From contig NZ_LZMC01000038.1 of NCBI RefSeq assembly GCF_001668615.1, positions 1 to 64,000 of the forward strand: a stretch of 64,000 nucleotides of DNA. The letters are read 5' to 3'. The notes below the pieces were generated by a model. The model did no database searches. It was given only the letters and a program-made list of their open reading frames with translations, and was not told the DNA's origin. The translations under genes and the position numbers were made by a program. Below, piece after piece: positions 1 through 11,216 of the stretch (within the stretch, counting starts at the first letter, position 1; each line of letters opens with the position of its first letter). Origin of the DNA: Mycobacterium sp. 1274761.0. Its GTDB lineage: Bacteria; Actinomycetota; Actinomycetes; Mycobacteriales; Mycobacteriaceae.

Positions 1-132
1 GCCATACCCCCACCCAGTTCCGGTGACCGCGCACTGATGATGCCCCGGCGCAAACGAACCCGCGCCGCCGACAACGCCGCCCGCATCACCGCCGAACGCA
101 CACTCAACCAACTCGACACTCCGCCCTTCTGA
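1..132 (+). CDS. C-terminal end of a DUF222/HNH-endonuclease-like protein (partial)
   Basis: An open frame enters from the left edge and stops with TGA at 130-132, giving 43 residues. The tail has the basic stretch MMPRRKRTR, an alanine/arginine-rich ITAERTLN segment and a final TPPF. From memory, this resembles the extreme C-terminus of the mycobacterial 13E12/DUF222 proteins that carry an HNH nuclease domain. The catalytic part lies outside the window, so the assignment rests only on this tail and the function is not proven. The next gene begins 13 bases downstream on the same strand. Confidence 0.5.
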   Translation, partial: AIPPPSSGDRALMMPRRKRTRAADNAARITAERTLNQLDTPPF

Positions 133-145
133 GTAGGCTGCCCGG

Positions 146-559
146 GTGACCGAGCCGCCGATGCAGCCGAACCTGACGTTGACCACGCAGATATGGCGGT
201 TCGTCGTGACTGGCGGGTTCTCGGCGATTGTCGACTTCGGGCTGTATGTGGTGCTCTACCGGATCGGCGGCATGCAACCAGACCTGGCCAAGATCATCGG
301 CTGGATCGCGGGCACCACCACGGCGTATCTGCTGAACCGGCGCTGGACGTTCCAAGCGCCCCCGAGCAGGGCCCGGCTGGCCGCCGTGTGGGCCCTCTAC
401 ATCACGACGTTCGTCGTGCAGGTCGGGCTCAACCACCTCTTCCTGCGGCTGCTCGACTACACCCCGACCGCCGTCGTCGTGGCCTTCGTCATCGCACAGG
501 GCACGGCCACCGTGATCAACTTCGTTGTTCAGCGGTCGGTCATTTTCCGGCTGCGCTGA
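146..559 (+). CDS. GtrA-family membrane protein, Rv3789 homologue
   Basis: A 137-residue protein with four hydrophobic segments and the GtrA signature: a [15 protein letters not shown] first helix, an NRRWTF loop and a C-terminal INFVVQR segment. The M. tuberculosis counterpart Rv3789 was first proposed to flip decaprenyl-phospho-arabinose and later to recruit AftA for arabinogalactan arabinosylation. Its place directly before dprE1-dprE2-aftA fits either role. The GTG start at 146 is preceded by TAGGCT (134-139) at the spacing expected for a leaderless transcript. An internal ATG at 161 is the alternative start. The inner membrane location is inferred from hydrophobicity. Confidence 0.9.
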   Translation: MTEPPMQPNLTLTTQIWRFVVTGGFSAIVDFGLYVVLYRIGGMQPDLAKIIGWIAGTTTAYLLNRRWTFQAPPSRARLAAVWALYITTFVVQVGLNHLFLRLLDYTPTAVVVAFVIAQGTATVINFVVQRSVIFRLR

Positions 560-590
560 GGCGGAAGCGTCGCACGGTACCCTCGTCACG

Positions 591-1961
591 ATGTTTCCGA
601 CCACCTCTCGACGCCTGACCGGCTGGGGCCGCACCGCCCCGTCAGTGGCTCAGGTGCTCTCGACGCCGGATCAGGAACTCATCGCCAAGGCCATCGCACA
701 CGCGGCCCACGGCGGCACCCGCGGTGTGATCGCCAGGGGCCTCGGCCGGTCCTACGGAGACAACGCGCAGAACGGCGGCGGCATCGTCGTCGACATGACG
801 GCGCTGAACAAGATCCACTCAATCGATCGCGACAGCCACCTTGTCGACGTCGACGCGGGCGTGAACCTCGACCAGTTGATGCGCGCCGCGCTGCCCCTCG
901 GCCTCTGGGTGCCGGTGCTGCCGGGCACCCGCCAGGTCACCGTCGGCGGCGCCATCGCCTGCGACATCCATGGCAAGAACCACCACAGCGCAGGCAGCTT
1001 CGGCAACCACGTGCGCTCGATGGAACTGCTGACCGCCGACGGCGAGGTCCGCCACCTCACTCCCGACGGCACCGACGCCGAATTGTTCTGGGCTACCGTC
1101 GGCGGCAACGGCCTGACCGGAATCATCCTGCGCGCCACCATCGCGATGACCCCGACGGAGACGGCGTACTTCATCGCCGACGGCGACGTCACCACGGGCC
1201 TTGATGAAACGATCGCCTTCCACAGCGACGGCAGCGAATCCAACTACACCTACTCGAGTGCATGGTTCGACGCCATCAGCGCGCCCCCGAAGCTGGGCCG
1301 CGCCGTAATCTCCCGCGGTTCGCTCGCCACCGTCGACCAGCTGCCGAAGAAGCTGCAGGCCGACCCACTGAAATTCGATGCGCCGCAATACTTCACCACG
1401 CCCGACATCTTCCCCAACGGCCTCGGCAACAAGCTGATCTTCGGGGCGATGACCGAACTGTGGTACCGCACCGGCAAGACCTACCGCCGCAAGGCGCAAA
1501 ACCTGACGCAGTTCTACCACCCGCTTGACATGGTCGGTGAGTGGAACAGGGCCTACGGCGCAGTCGGTTTCACCCAGTACCAGTTCGTCGTGCCCACCGA
1601 GGCAGTCGAGCCGTTCAAAAACATCATGTACGACATCCAACGCTCGGGGCACTACTCGTTCCTCAACGTGTTCAAGCTGTTCGGCCCCGGCAACCAGGCG
1701 CCGCTGAGCTTCCCGATCCCCGGCTGGAACGTCTGCGTCGACTTCCAGGTCAAAGCCGGCCTCAATGAATTCCTCAACGAACTCGATCGACGCGTTCTCG
1801 AGTTCGGCGGGCGGCTCTACACCGCCAAGGACTCCCGCACCACCGCCGAGATGTTTCACGCCATGTATCCGCGGATCGACGAGTGGATCGCCGTGCGCCG
1901 CAAGGTCGATCCCGACGGCGTATTCGCCTCCGACATGGCCCGACGTTTGGAGCTCCTGTAA
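591..1961 (+). CDS. dprE1: Decaprenylphosphoryl-beta-D-ribose 2'-oxidase DprE1
   Basis: A 456-residue FAD-dependent oxidase that oxidises decaprenyl-phospho-ribose to the 2'-keto intermediate, the first half of DPA synthesis. The FAD-binding loop [15 protein letters not shown] lies near residues 49-63, followed by the [17 protein letters not shown] segment. Cys382 in GWNVCVDF matches Cys387 of M. tuberculosis, the residue attacked by benzothiazinones, and Lys413 in YTAKDSR matches Lys418. The ATG at 591 gives a length close to the 461 residues of the reference and avoids overlap with the GtrA gene 31 bases upstream. A TACCCT element at 578-583 could give a leaderless mRNA. dprE2 follows 13 bases later. 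Confidence 0.97.
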   Translation: MFPTTSRRLTGWGRTAPSVAQVLSTPDQELIAKAIAHAAHGGTRGVIARGLGRSYGDNAQNGGGIVVDMTALNKIHSIDRDSHLVDVDAGVNLDQLMRAALPLGLWVPVLPGTRQVTVGGAIACDIHGKNHHSAGSFGNHVRSMELLTADGEVRHLTPDGTDAELFWATVGGNGLTGIILRATIAMTPTETAYFIADGDVTTGLDETIAFHSDGSESNYTYSSAWFDAISAPPKLGRAVISRGSLATVDQLPKKLQADPLKFDAPQYFTTPDIFPNGLGNKLIFGAMTELWYRTGKTYRRKAQNLTQFYHPLDMVGEWNRAYGAVGFTQYQFVVPTEAVEPFKNIMYDIQRSGHYSFLNVFKLFGPGNQAPLSFPIPGWNVCVDFQVKAGLNEFLNELDRRVLEFGGRLYTAKDSRTTAEMFHAMYPRIDEWIAVRRKVDPDGVFASDMARRLELL

Positions 1962-1974
1962 ATGGTGTTGTCGC

Positions 1975-2757
1975 ATGGTATTTGACGCCACAGGTAACCC
2001 GCAGGCCATTCTGCTGCTCGGCGGCACCTCGGAGATCGGACTGGCCATATGCGAGCGCTATCTGCGTAACGCGTCCGCCCGCATCGTGCTGGCCGACCTC
2101 CCCGACCACCCGAAGCGCGACGACGCCATCACCCAGATGAAGGCGGCCGGCGCCAAGTCCGTTGAGTGGATCGACTTCAACGGACTCGACACCGACAGCC
2201 ATCCCGAGGTAATCAACCAGGCCTTTGCCAACGGTGATATCGACGTGGCGATCGTCGCGTTCGGCCTGCTCGGTGACGCCGAGGAACTCTGGCAGAACCA
2301 GCGCAAGGCGGTCCAGATCGCCGGAATCAACTACACGGCAGCGGTTTCGGTGGGTGTGCTGCTCGGCGAGAAGATGCGCGCACAGGGCTCCGGCCAGATC
2401 ATCGCCATGAGCTCGGCGGCCGGAGAGCGGGTGCGGCGCTCCAACTTCGTCTACGGCTCCACCAAGGCCGGCCTCGACGGCTTCTACCTCGGCCTCGGAG
2501 AAGCGTTGCGCGAGCACGGAGTCCGCGTGCTCGTGATCCGGCCGGGCCAGGTCCGCACCTCAACCACCATCGAGCATTGGAAGGCCACCGGCACCAAGGA
2601 AGCGCCGTTCACCGTCGACAAGGAAGACGTCGCCGAGTTGGCGGTCACAGCTTCGGCCAAGGGTAAGGAGCTGGTGTGGGCGCCGGGAACGTTCCGGTAC
2701 GTGATGATGGTGTTGCGGCACATCCCGCGGCCCATCTTCCGCAAGCTGCCCATCTGA
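1975..2757 (+). CDS. dprE2: Decaprenylphosphoryl-D-2-keto-erythro-pentose reductase DprE2
   Basis: A 260-residue short-chain dehydrogenase that uses NAD(P)H to reduce the DprE1 product to decaprenyl-phospho-arabinose, the only arabinose donor for cell-wall arabinan. The Rossmann motif GGTSEIG spans residues 16-22. The catalytic pair is Tyr160 and Lys164 in YGSTK, with the serine in MSSAAGE before it. The ATG at 1975 gives [10 protein letters not shown], matching the reference N-terminus (MVLDAVGNPQ). aftA begins one base after the stop, so the genes almost certainly share one mRNA and DprE1/DprE2 act as a pair. Confidence 0.97.
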   Translation: MVFDATGNPQAILLLGGTSEIGLAICERYLRNASARIVLADLPDHPKRDDAITQMKAAGAKSVEWIDFNGLDTDSHPEVINQAFANGDIDVAIVAFGLLGDAEELWQNQRKAVQIAGINYTAAVSVGVLLGEKMRAQGSGQIIAMSSAAGERVRRSNFVYGSTKAGLDGFYLGLGEALREHGVRVLVIRPGQVRTSTTIEHWKATGTKEAPFTVDKEDVAELAVTASAKGKELVWAPGTFRYVMMVLRHIPRPIFRKLPI

Positions 2758-2758
2758 T

Positions 2759-4615
2759 ATGACCGTGCTCGGCCGGATGACGGTGGCGGTCGTCGTCGCG
2801 CTGATCGTCTCGGCCGTCGCGCTGATCGCCATCGCCCGGGTGGAATGGCCCGCCTACAACTCGTCCAACCAACTGCACGCGCTCACCACCGTCGGTCAAT
2901 TCTTTTGCCTGGCAGGGCTACTCGCATCGGGCTGGGTCTGGCGCCGCGGCCGCCGCGTCATAGCGCATGCGGGCGGGCTGATCTTCCTGTCCGCATTCTC
3001 GGTCGTCACGCTCGCGATGCCGCTGGGCGCCACCAAGCTCTACCTGTTCGGCATCTCCGTCGATCAGCAGTTCCGCACCGAGTACCTGACCCGCCTCACC
3101 GATACCAGCGCGCTGCGCGACATGACCTACTTCGGCCTGCCGCCGTACTATCCGGCCGGCTGGTTCTGGGTCGGCGGGCGCGCCGCGGCGCTGACCGGAA
3201 CCCCCGCGTGGGAGATGTTCAAGCCGTGGGCGATCACTTCCATCACGGTCGCGATCGTGCTGGCATTCGTGGTGTGGGGGAGCATGATTCGGTTCGAGTA
3301 CGCGCTGATCGTCACGACCGCCACCGCCGCCGCGACGCTGGCCTACTCGCCTGCGGAACCGTACGCCGCCGTCATCACCGTGCTGCTGCCGCCGGTGTTC
3401 GTGCTCGCGTGGTCCGGGCTGCGCGGGCGCACACGCTCCGGCGGTTGGGCGGCCGTCGTCGGTGTCGGTGTGTTCCTCGGCGTCGCCGCCCTGTCCTACA
3501 CGCTGCTGCTGGCCTACGGCGCCTTCACCGTCGTCCTCATGGCCGTCGCTCTCGCGCTCGCCCGCCGCAGTCTGGAACCGCTCATACGGGTGGCAGTCAT
3601 CGCGGCGATCGCCGTCGCCATCGCCCTGATCGGTTGGCTGCCCTACCTTTTGGCGGCCCTCCGCGGCTCACCCGCGGACTCCGGCACGGCCACGCACTAC
3701 CTGCCGCCCGACGGCGCGCAGCTGTCGTTCCCGATGCTCGAGTTCACGCTGCTCGGCGCGCTCTGCATGCTCGGCACGCTCTGGCTCGTCGTACGCGCCG
3801 GTAGGTCGACGCGTGCCGGTGGGCTCGCCTTCGGTGTGGTCGCGGTCTACGTCTGGTCGCTGCTGTCGATGCTGGCCACCCTCGCCGGCACGACGCTGTT
3901 GTCGTTCCGGCTGCAGCCCACGTTGACCGTCCTGCTGACGGCGGCAGGCGCGTTCGGCTTCATCGAGCTGACGCTTGCGATCGCACGCCGCTACGAACAG
4001 CCAACCCATCGCCGAATCGTCGCAGCCACATCCGCTGTCGGCGTGCTCGGCGCCCTGACGTTCGCCCAGGACATCCCCGACGTGCTGCGCTCCGACATCG
4101 TCGTCGCCTACACCGACACCGACGGCTACGGCCAGCGCGCCGACCGCCGCCCGCCCGGCGCCGAGAAGTACTACCGCGAGATCGACGCGAAAATCCAGGA
4201 GGTGACCGGCAGACCGCGCAGCGACACCGTCGTGCTCACCGCCGACTACAGCTTTCTGTCGTACTACCCCTATTACGGGTTCCAGGGGCTCACGTCGCAT
4301 TACGCCAACCCGTTGGCCCAGTTCGACGAGCGCGCCTCGGCGATCCAACGGTGGTCGACGCTAGAGCACCCCGACCAGTTCATCGCCGAGCTCGACGCGC
4401 TCCCGTGGCGGCCGCCGACGGTGTTCCTCATGCGTCGCGGCGGGGCGGGTGACACCGACGCCAGCTACACGTTGCGCCTGGCCGCCGACGTCTACCCTAA
4501 CCAGCCCAACGTCCGTCGCTACCAGGTAGCGCTCGACGCCGCGTTGTTCGACGATCCGCGGTTCACCGTTTCCGAGATCGGACCGTTCGTGCTGGCGATC
4601 CGACTGCCCAATTAA
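2759..4615 (+). CDS. aftA: Galactan arabinofuranosyltransferase AftA
   Basis: A 618-residue GT-C type glycosyltransferase that adds the first arabinofuranose units to the galactan backbone, using decaprenyl-phospho-arabinose. About eleven hydrophobic segments fill the first 440 residues. A soluble, probably periplasmic C-terminal domain follows, with a Tyr-rich [10 protein letters not shown] stretch. It is slightly shorter than M. tuberculosis Rv3792 (643). The gene lies between dprE2 (1-base gap) and embC (11-base gap), which fits a dprE1-dprE2-aftA-embCAB unit. Its stop codon is embedded in a TTAACAT sequence that may be the -10 element of embC. Confidence 0.94.
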   Translation: MTVLGRMTVAVVVALIVSAVALIAIARVEWPAYNSSNQLHALTTVGQFFCLAGLLASGWVWRRGRRVIAHAGGLIFLSAFSVVTLAMPLGATKLYLFGISVDQQFRTEYLTRLTDTSALRDMTYFGLPPYYPAGWFWVGGRAAALTGTPAWEMFKPWAITSITVAIVLAFVVWGSMIRFEYALIVTTATAAATLAYSPAEPYAAVITVLLPPVFVLAWSGLRGRTRSGGWAAVVGVGVFLGVAALSYTLLLAYGAFTVVLMAVALALARRSLEPLIRVAVIAAIAVAIALIGWLPYLLAALRGSPADSGTATHYLPPDGAQLSFPMLEFTLLGALCMLGTLWLVVRAGRSTRAGGLAFGVVAVYVWSLLSMLATLAGTTLLSFRLQPTLTVLLTAAGAFGFIELTLAIARRYEQPTHRRIVAATSAVGVLGALTFAQDIPDVLRSDIVVAYTDTDGYGQRADRRPPGAEKYYREIDAKIQEVTGRPRSDTVVLTADYSFLSYYPYYGFQGLTSHYANPLAQFDERASAIQRWSTLEHPDQFIAELDALPWRPPTVFLMRRGGAGDTDASYTLRLAADVYPNQPNVRRYQVALDAALFDDPRFTVSEIGPFVLAIRLPN

Positions 4616-4618
4616 CAT
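4613..4618 (+). promoter_or_regulatory. Candidate internal -10 element before embC
   Basis: TAACAT lies eight bases before the GTG start of embC and overlaps the aftA stop codon. The spacing would put the transcription start at or just before the GTG, giving a nearly leaderless mRNA. No convincing -35 hexamer is visible. The same heptamer TAACATC precedes embA and the amidase gene at 38047. Experimental support is lacking. Confidence 0.3.
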
Positions 4619-4626
4619 CTAGCCCC

Positions 4627-7600
4627 GTGGTCCACGACCGAAGGCCGGAAACCAATCACCGCACTGCGCGGTTGATCGCCGTCATCGCCGGTCTTCTGGG
4701 CGCCGCGCTGGCCGTGGCCACTCCGTTCCTTCCCGTCAAGCAGACGACCGCGCAGTTGAACTGGCCGCAGAACGGCGTCCTGCAGAGCGTGAACGCGCCG
4801 CTCATCGGCTACGTGGCCACCGACCTCGACATCAGCGTGCCCTGCTCGACGGCCGCCGGCCTGGCTGGTCCGCAGAACGCGGGCCGCACGGTGCTGCTGT
4901 CCACGGTGCCGAAACAGGCGCCCAAGGCCGTTGATCGCGGCCTGCTGATCGAGCGCGTCAACAACGACCTGCTCGTCATCGTCCGCAACACGCCGGTCGT
5001 CACCGCGCCGCTCAGCCAGGTGCTCAGCCCTGCCTGCCAGAAGCTGACGTTCACCGCGCACGCCGACAAAGTCACCGGTGAATTCGTCGGGCTGGTCACC
5101 GGACCCGAAACCAACGACCCCGGCAAACCGCTACGGGGTGAGCGCAGCGGCTACGACTTCCGGCCCCAGATCGTCGGAGTGTTCACCGATCTGGCCGGTC
5201 CCGCGCCGCCCGGCCTGAAGTTCTCGGCCACCATCGACTCCCGCTACAGCACCTCCCCGACGCTGCTGAAGCTGATCGTGATGATCGTCGGGGTGTTGAT
5301 GACCGTCATCGCGCTCGGCGCACTACACGTCCTCGACACCGCCGACGGGATGCGGCACCGACGATTCCTTCCGCCGCGCTGGTGGTCGATCCGCCCGTTG
5401 GACGTGCTGGTCATCGCGGTGCTGGTGTGGTGGCACTTCGTCGGCGCCAACACCTCCGACGACGGCTACATCCTGACGATGGCCAGGGTGTCCGAGCACG
5501 CCGGCTACATGGCCAACTACTACCGGTGGTTCGGCACACCCGAGGCGCCGTTCGGCTGGTACTACGACCTGCTCGCGCTGTGGTCGCACGTCAGCGCCAA
5601 CAGTGTCTGGGTCCGGCTGCCGACGCTGTTGATGGCGCTCACCTGCTGGTGGGTGATCAGTCGTGAGGTGATCCCGCGGCTCGGCCACGCGGTCAAGACC
5701 AACCCTGCGGCGAAATGGACTGCCGCGGGTATGTTCCTGGCCTTCTGGCTTCCGCTGAACAACGGCCTGCGGCCCGAACCGATCATCGCGCTGGGCATCC
5801 TGCTCACCTGGTGCTCGGTCGAGCGGGGGGTGGCCACCAGCCGGGTGCTGCCGGTGGCGATCGCGATCATCATCGGCGCGCTCACCCTGTTCTCCGGCCC
5901 CACCGGTATCGCCGCCGTCGGCGCTCTGCTGGTCGCGGTCGGGCCCTTGAAAACCATTGTCGCCAGCCATACTTCGCGGTTCGGCTACCTCGCCCTGCTG
6001 GCGCCCGTGCTTGCCGCCGCGACGGTGACGATCTTCCTGATCTTCCGCGACCAGACGTTCGCCGCCGAGATCCAGGCCAGCACGTTCAAGTCGGCGGTCG
6101 GGCCGAGCCTGAGCTGGTTCGACGAACACATCCGCTACGAACGGCTCTTCATGGCCACCCCCGACGGGTCGGTGGCCCGCCGCTTCGGGGTGTTGACGGT
6201 GCTACTGGCGCTGGCCGTGTCGGTCGCAATGACCTTGCGCAAGGGCAGGATTCCCGGCACCGCCGCAGGCCCGAGCCGCCGCATCATCGGCATCACCATC
6301 ATCTCGTTCTTGGCGATGATGTTCACCCCGACCAAGTGGACCCACCACTTCGGCGTCTTCGCCGGGCTGGCCGGTTCGCTGGGCGCGTTGGCGGCGGTCG
6401 CCGTCACCGCAGCGGCGATGAAGTCACGCCGTAACCGAACGATCTTCGCCGCCGCCGTCCTGTTCGTCATGGCGCTGTCGTTCGCCAGCGTCAATGGCTG
6501 GTGGTACGTCTCCAACTTCGGTGTGCCGTGGTCAAACCAGTTCCCGGAATGGCACTTCGGGTTCACGACCATGCTGCTGGCGCTTGCCGTCATCGCTCTT
6601 CTGGTGGCCGCGTGGTTCCACTTCTACGGCCACGACCGGTCCCCGCCCCATGGCAGCCAACGGCGGCTGACGCGAATACTTCAGTCCCCGTTGGCAATTG
6701 CGACGTGGCTGCTGGTCGTGTTCGAAGTGTTGTCACTGACGCTCGGGATGATCGACCTGTGGCCGGGATGGTCGGTCGGCCGGTCGAATCTGGGTGCCAT
6801 CGCCGGTAAGCGCTGCGGCCTCGCCGACTATGTGATGGTCGAGCAGAACCCCAACGTGGGCATGCTCACGCCCGTCGGCCCGCCGGCCGAGGCGCTCAGC
6901 GGTCCCACCTCAGAAGGCTTCGGCCCCAACGGCATTCCGACCAACCTTTCGGCCGACGAGGTCATCGGCGGTGGACCCGGCACGTCGAGCAATTTCGCCG
7001 ACAGCGCCCAGGGCGACGAGGACGACACCGACCAGAGCGGCACCGAGGGCGGCACGACCGCCGGCGCAGGCATCAACGGGTCGCGGGCGCGGCTGCCGTT
7101 CAACCTCGACCCGGCGCGCACACCCGTGATGGGCAGCTGGCGCAGCGGCACCCAGCAACCCGCGGTGCTGCGGTCGGCGTGGTATCGCTTACCCGCCGAC
7201 TGGAAGCAACTCGACCGGTCGTCCTCCATCCTCGTCGTGTCGGCGGCGGGCCGGTTCGACTCAGGCGATGTCGTGGTCCAGTGGGCCGGCGACGACGGCG
7301 AGGTGAAGGGCGGCGTCGGTTTCGCCGACGTCGGTGCGCCACCGGCGTGGCGCAATCTGCGGGCACCGCTGGGCGCCGTTCCCGCCGAGGCGACGCAGGT
7401 GCGCCTCGTCGCCACCGACGACGACCTGGCACCACAGCATTGGATAGCGGTCACCCCGCCACGGATCCCGCAACTGCGCACGCTGCAGGCGGTCGTCGGT
7501 TCTCAAGACCCGGTGCTGCTGGATTGGCTGGTCGGCATGGCGTTCCCCTGCCAGCGTCCGTACGGCCACCAGAACGGCGTCATGGAGGTACCGAAGTGGC

Positions 7601-7854
7601 GCATCATGCCCGACCGCTTCGGCACGGAGGCCAACTCGCCGGTGATGGACAACGTCGGCGGCGGCCCGCTGGGCATCAGCGAGCTGCTGCTGCGCGCCAC
7701 CACCCTGCCGTCGTACCTGAAGGACGACTGGTTCCGCGACTGGGGCGAACTACAGCAGTTCACGCCGTGGTACCGCGACGCGCAGCCGGCCCGACTCGAT
7801 CTCGGTTCGGCCACACGAAGCGGACTGTGGAGCCCGGCACCGCTGCGTCATTAA
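4627..7854 (+). CDS. embC: Arabinosyltransferase EmbC
   Basis: A 1075-residue GT-C glycosyltransferase of the Emb family, which in mycobacteria extends the arabinan of lipoarabinomannan. It has an N-terminal transmembrane anchor with LPVKQTTAQLNWPQ, a periplasmic jelly-roll domain, a long multi-span core with the NTSDDGYI and APFGWYY loops near the donor site, and a C-terminal carbohydrate-binding domain. An acidic low-complexity insert (GDEDDTDQSGTEGG) sits near residues 795-815, just before the conserved INGSRARLPF segment. The start is GTG at 4627. It is first in the embC-embA-embB order and 24 bases upstream of embA. Confidence 0.95.
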   Translation: MVHDRRPETNHRTARLIAVIAGLLGAALAVATPFLPVKQTTAQLNWPQNGVLQSVNAPLIGYVATDLDISVPCSTAAGLAGPQNAGRTVLLSTVPKQAPKAVDRGLLIERVNNDLLVIVRNTPVVTAPLSQVLSPACQKLTFTAHADKVTGEFVGLVTGPETNDPGKPLRGERSGYDFRPQIVGVFTDLAGPAPPGLKFSATIDSRYSTSPTLLKLIVMIVGVLMTVIALGALHVLDTADGMRHRRFLPPRWWSIRPLDVLVIAVLVWWHFVGANTSDDGYILTMARVSEHAGYMANYYRWFGTPEAPFGWYYDLLALWSHVSANSVWVRLPTLLMALTCWWVISREVIPRLGHAVKTNPAAKWTAAGMFLAFWLPLNNGLRPEPIIALGILLTWCSVERGVATSRVLPVAIAIIIGALTLFSGPTGIAAVGALLVAVGPLKTIVASHTSRFGYLALLAPVLAAATVTIFLIFRDQTFAAEIQASTFKSAVGPSLSWFDEHIRYERLFMATPDGSVARRFGVLTVLLALAVSVAMTLRKGRIPGTAAGPSRRIIGITIISFLAMMFTPTKWTHHFGVFAGLAGSLGALAAVAVTAAAMKSRRNRTIFAAAVLFVMALSFASVNGWWYVSNFGVPWSNQFPEWHFGFTTMLLALAVIALLVAAWFHFYGHDRSPPHGSQRRLTRILQSPLAIATWLLVVFEVLSLTLGMIDLWPGWSVGRSNLGAIAGKRCGLADYVMVEQNPNVGMLTPVGPPAEALSGPTSEGFGPNGIPTNLSADEVIGGGPGTSSNFADSAQGDEDDTDQSGTEGGTTAGAGINGSRARLPFNLDPARTPVMGSWRSGTQQPAVLRSAWYRLPADWKQLDRSSSILVVSAAGRFDSGDVVVQWAGDDGEVKGGVGFADVGAPPAWRNLRAPLGAVPAEATQVRLVATDDDLAPQHWIAVTPPRIPQLRTLQAVVGSQDPVLLDWLVGMAFPCQRPYGHQNGVMEVPKWRIMPDRFGTEANSPVMDNVGGGPLGISELLLRATTLPSYLKDDWFRDWGELQQFTPWYRDAQPARLDLGSATRSGLWSPAPLRH

Positions 7855-7864
7855 TTCTGTCGCC

Positions 7865-7870
7865 TAACAT
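7865..7870 (+). promoter_or_regulatory. Candidate internal -10 element before embA
   Basis: TAACAT lies in the 24-base gap between embC and embA, eight bases before the GTG start of embA. This is the same arrangement as in front of embC. It could give an almost leaderless internal transcript for embA-embB. No -35 hexamer is obvious, so the call depends on position and on the repeated motif. Confidence 0.3.
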
Positions 7871-7878
7871 CGACCCTC

Positions 7879-10800
7879 GTGCCACGCGACGACTCTGAGC
7901 GGCTGACCGCCATCGCCCGACTTGTCGCCGTCGTCGCTGGCATCGCCGGAGTCCTGCTGTGCGCGCTGGTCCCCCTGCTTCCGGTGAGGCAGACCACCGC
8001 AACGATCTCCTGGCCGCAGGCGCCGGGTTCGGACGGAATGGTGACCGACGTCACGGCCCCGCTGGTGTCCGGCGCTCCGCAGGCACTCGACATCTCTATC
8101 CCCTGCCCCGTGATTGCGACACTGCCCACGCAGGGCGGCGTCGTGCTGTCCACCGTGCCGAAGGACGCCAGTGACGCCACCAGGGGCGCATTGTTCGTCC
8201 GCGCGTCCGCCGACACGGTGTTCGTCGCGTTCCGTGATTCGGTCGCCGCCGCGGCGCCGCGGCCCGCGGTGGCGTCCGGCAAGTGCAGCGTGCTTCACGT
8301 CTGGGCCAACGTCGGCCAGGTCGGCGCCGACTTCGTGGGGATCCCTGGCGCCACCGGCACGCTGGCGCCGGAGAAGAAGCCTCAGATCGCCGGCATCTTC
8401 ACCGACCTGAAGGTGGCTCCGCAGCCGGGCTTATCGGCGCGCATCGACATCGACACCCGGTTCATCACCTCACCGACGACGCTGAAGCTGGCCGTGATGG
8501 TGCTCGGTGTCGCCTGTGTGCTGGCGTCCATCGCGGCGCTCGCGGTGCTCGACCGGCGAGGTGGCCGACGTGTGCCCGGCGCATGGCGCCGCATCCTGCG
8601 CGCCCGGCCCATCACGTGGGTCACCGATGTCGGCGTGATCGGCACGCTGCTGCTGTGGCACGTCATCGGGGCCACGTCATCGGACGACGGCTACAACCTG
8701 GCGATCGCGCGGGTGTCCGCCGACGCCGGCTACACGGCGAACTACTACCGGTTCTTCGGCGCCAGCGAAGCGCCGTTCGACTGGTACCAGAGCGTGCTGG
8801 CCCACCTTGCCGCGATCAGCACCGCAGGCGTGTGGATGCGGCTACCCGCTACCGCGGCGGCAATCGCGACGTGGCTGATCATCAGCCGGTGGATCCTGCC
8901 CCGGCTCGGCAGGCGGGTGGCGGTCAACCGTGTCGCGGTACTCACCGCCGGCGCGGTGTACCTGGCCGCGTGGCTGCCGTTCAACAACGGCCTACGGCCC
9001 GAGCCGATCATCGCGTTCGGTGTCATCGCCGCGTGGGTGCTGGTGGAAAACGCGATCGGCACCCGCAGGCTGTGGCCCGCAGCGGTCGCGATCGTCATCG
9101 CCGTGTTCAGCGCCACCACCGCCCCGCAGGGGCTCATCGCGCTGGCCCCGATCCTGGTCGGCGCCAGGGCCATCGCCCGCAACATCCGGGCCCGCAGGCC
9201 CGTCGACGGCCTCCTCACACCCTTGGCGCCACTGGTGGCCTCGCTGTCGCTGATCTTCGTGGTGGTGTTCCGCGACCAGACGCTGGCCACGGTCGCCGAA
9301 TCCGCCCGCATCAAATACGTCGTCGGCCCGACCATCGCCTGGTACCAGGAGTTCCTGCGCTACTACTTCCTAACCGTTGAGGACAGTGCCGACTCGTCGC
9401 TGACCCGCCGGTTCGCCGTGCTGGTGATGATGCTGTGCCTGTTCGGCATGATCGCGGTGCTGCTGCGCCGCGGGCACGTGCCCGGCGTCGCATCGGGTCC
9501 GGTGTGGCGGCTGCTCGGCGCATGCGCCGTCGGGCTGTTGCTGCTGACGTTCACGCCTACGAAGTGGGCCGTGCAGTTCGGCGCCTTCGCCGGCCTGGCG
9601 GGGGCGCTGGGCGCGGTGACGGCGTTCGCGTTCGCGCGCGTGGGTCTGCAAACCCGCCGCAACCTGGTCCTCTACGTAACCGCGTTGCTGTTCATCCTGG
9701 CGTGGGCCACATCGGGTCTCAACGCCTGGTTCTACACCGGCAACTACGGCGTGCCGTGGTTCGACAAACAGCCGGTGATCGCCAGCGTTCCGGTCACGTT
9801 CATCTTCCTGGTGCTCGCGGTGATAACCGGCCTGTTGGCGGGCTGGCTGCACTTCCGGATGGATTACGCCGGGCACACCGAGGTCGCCAATACGGGCCGC
9901 AACCGCGCCCTGGCGTCGACGCCTCTGCTCGTGGTGGCGGTCATCATGGTCGTGCTCGAGGTGGGGTCGATGGCCAAGGGCGCCGCGCAGCGGTACCCCG
10001 TCTACACCACGGCCAAGGCCAACGTGGCTGCCCTGACTGACCTTTTGTCCGGGGCGTCCGCCCCTAGCTGCGCCATGGCCGACGATGTCCTGGTGGAGCC
10101 GGACACCAATGCCGGTATGTTGCAACCGGTTCCGGGCCAGCGGTTCGGGCAGTACGGGCCGCTGGGCGGTGAGAACCCGGTCGGGTTCAACCCCAACGGC
10201 GTCAGCGACACGCTCGAGCCCGCCGAACCGGTGATCGCCAACCCCGGCACGGTCAACTCCGACGGCTCGCCCAACAAGCCGAACGCGGGCGTCGGCTACG
10301 CGGCGGGCACCAGCGGCGGCTACGGCCCCGAGGGCGTCAACGGGTCGCGGGTCTTCCTGCCGTTCGGTTTGGATCCGAAGCGCACACCGGTGATGGGCAG
10401 CTACAACGAGAACACTCTCGCCGCCAAGGCCACGTCGGCGTGGTACCAGTTGCCGCCCCGCACGCCGGATCGTCCGCTGGTGACCGTCGCCGCGGCCGGG
10501 GCGATCTGGTACTACGAGGAGGACCACTCCTTCAACTACGGCCAGTCACTGAAGCTGGAATGGGGCGTGCACCGCCCCGACGGGTCCTATCAGGCGCTGG
10601 GTCAGGTCCAGCCGATCGATATCTTCATGCAAAAGGCTTGGCGCAACCTGCGTTTCCCGTTGGCGTGGGCGCCGCCGGAGACCAACGTCGTGCGCATCGT
10701 CGCCGACGACCCCAACCTGTCCACCGACCAGTGGTTCGCGTTCACGCCGCCGAGGGTGCCGGTGCTCGAAACCGCGCAACAGATGATGGGATCAAATACC

Positions 10801-11160
10801 CCGGTGCTGATGGACATCGCCACTGCCGCGAACTTCCCATGCCAGCGCCCGTTCTCCGAACACCTCGGCGTGGCCCAACTTCCGGGGTTCCGCATTCTGC
10901 CCAACCTCAAGCAGACCGTGGTGTCGTCGAACCAGTGGCAGTCCAGCGAGGACGGCGGTCCACTGCTGATCACCCGCGCGCTGCTGCGGTCCGACTCCGT
11001 GCCGTCTTATCTGCGCGACGACTGGTACCGCGACTGGGGCGCCATCGAGCGCTACTACCGGCTGGTGCCCGAGCCGCAAGCCCCTGACGCGGTGATCGAC
11101 CAGGGTTCGGTGACGGTGCACGGCTGGAGCCGCAGCGGACCGATCAGGGCGCTGCCGTGA
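7879..11160 (+). CDS. embA: Arabinosyltransferase EmbA
   Basis: A 1093-residue Emb-family GT-C enzyme. With EmbB it forms a heterodimer that makes the alpha-1,3 branched non-reducing arms of arabinogalactan. Visible hallmarks are [14 protein letters not shown] after the first membrane helix, [13 protein letters not shown] and APFDWYQ in the catalytic loops, [13 protein letters not shown] in the core, and a C-terminal domain with [21 protein letters not shown]. The GTG at 7879 is the best start. The stop TGA overlaps the embB GTG (GTGA), implying translational coupling and fitting a fixed EmbA:EmbB ratio. Confidence 0.95.
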   Translation: MPRDDSERLTAIARLVAVVAGIAGVLLCALVPLLPVRQTTATISWPQAPGSDGMVTDVTAPLVSGAPQALDISIPCPVIATLPTQGGVVLSTVPKDASDATRGALFVRASADTVFVAFRDSVAAAAPRPAVASGKCSVLHVWANVGQVGADFVGIPGATGTLAPEKKPQIAGIFTDLKVAPQPGLSARIDIDTRFITSPTTLKLAVMVLGVACVLASIAALAVLDRRGGRRVPGAWRRILRARPITWVTDVGVIGTLLLWHVIGATSSDDGYNLAIARVSADAGYTANYYRFFGASEAPFDWYQSVLAHLAAISTAGVWMRLPATAAAIATWLIISRWILPRLGRRVAVNRVAVLTAGAVYLAAWLPFNNGLRPEPIIAFGVIAAWVLVENAIGTRRLWPAAVAIVIAVFSATTAPQGLIALAPILVGARAIARNIRARRPVDGLLTPLAPLVASLSLIFVVVFRDQTLATVAESARIKYVVGPTIAWYQEFLRYYFLTVEDSADSSLTRRFAVLVMMLCLFGMIAVLLRRGHVPGVASGPVWRLLGACAVGLLLLTFTPTKWAVQFGAFAGLAGALGAVTAFAFARVGLQTRRNLVLYVTALLFILAWATSGLNAWFYTGNYGVPWFDKQPVIASVPVTFIFLVLAVITGLLAGWLHFRMDYAGHTEVANTGRNRALASTPLLVVAVIMVVLEVGSMAKGAAQRYPVYTTAKANVAALTDLLSGASAPSCAMADDVLVEPDTNAGMLQPVPGQRFGQYGPLGGENPVGFNPNGVSDTLEPAEPVIANPGTVNSDGSPNKPNAGVGYAAGTSGGYGPEGVNGSRVFLPFGLDPKRTPVMGSYNENTLAAKATSAWYQLPPRTPDRPLVTVAAAGAIWYYEEDHSFNYGQSLKLEWGVHRPDGSYQALGQVQPIDIFMQKAWRNLRFPLAWAPPETNVVRIVADDPNLSTDQWFAFTPPRVPVLETAQQMMGSNTPVLMDIATAANFPCQRPFSEHLGVAQLPGFRILPNLKQTVVSSNQWQSSEDGGPLLITRALLRSDSVPSYLRDDWYRDWGAIERYYRLVPEPQAPDAVIDQGSVTVHGWSRSGPIRALP

Positions 11161-11216
11161 GCCAAGCCGTGAGCCAAGCCGTGAGAGAACCCATGAGCCA
11201 AGCCGTGAGAGGTGAC
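11157..11216 (+). repeat. Five 12-base units with reiterated start codons at the embA/embB junction
   Basis: Units begin at 11157, 11169, 11181, 11193 and 11205. Three are copies of NTGAGCCAAGCC (GTG, GTG and ATG versions). The two between them keep the NTGA head but diverge after it. Each unit opens with GTG or ATG in the embB frame, and a sixth in-frame GTG follows at 11217. Each NTGA also holds a TGA in the embA frame, so the stop/start overlap itself is reiterated. Confidence 0.85.

Noticed and set aside
819..2048. A 409-residue open frame on the - strand opposite dprE1
   Set aside because: Antisense to an essential conserved gene, and lacking any recognisable domain.
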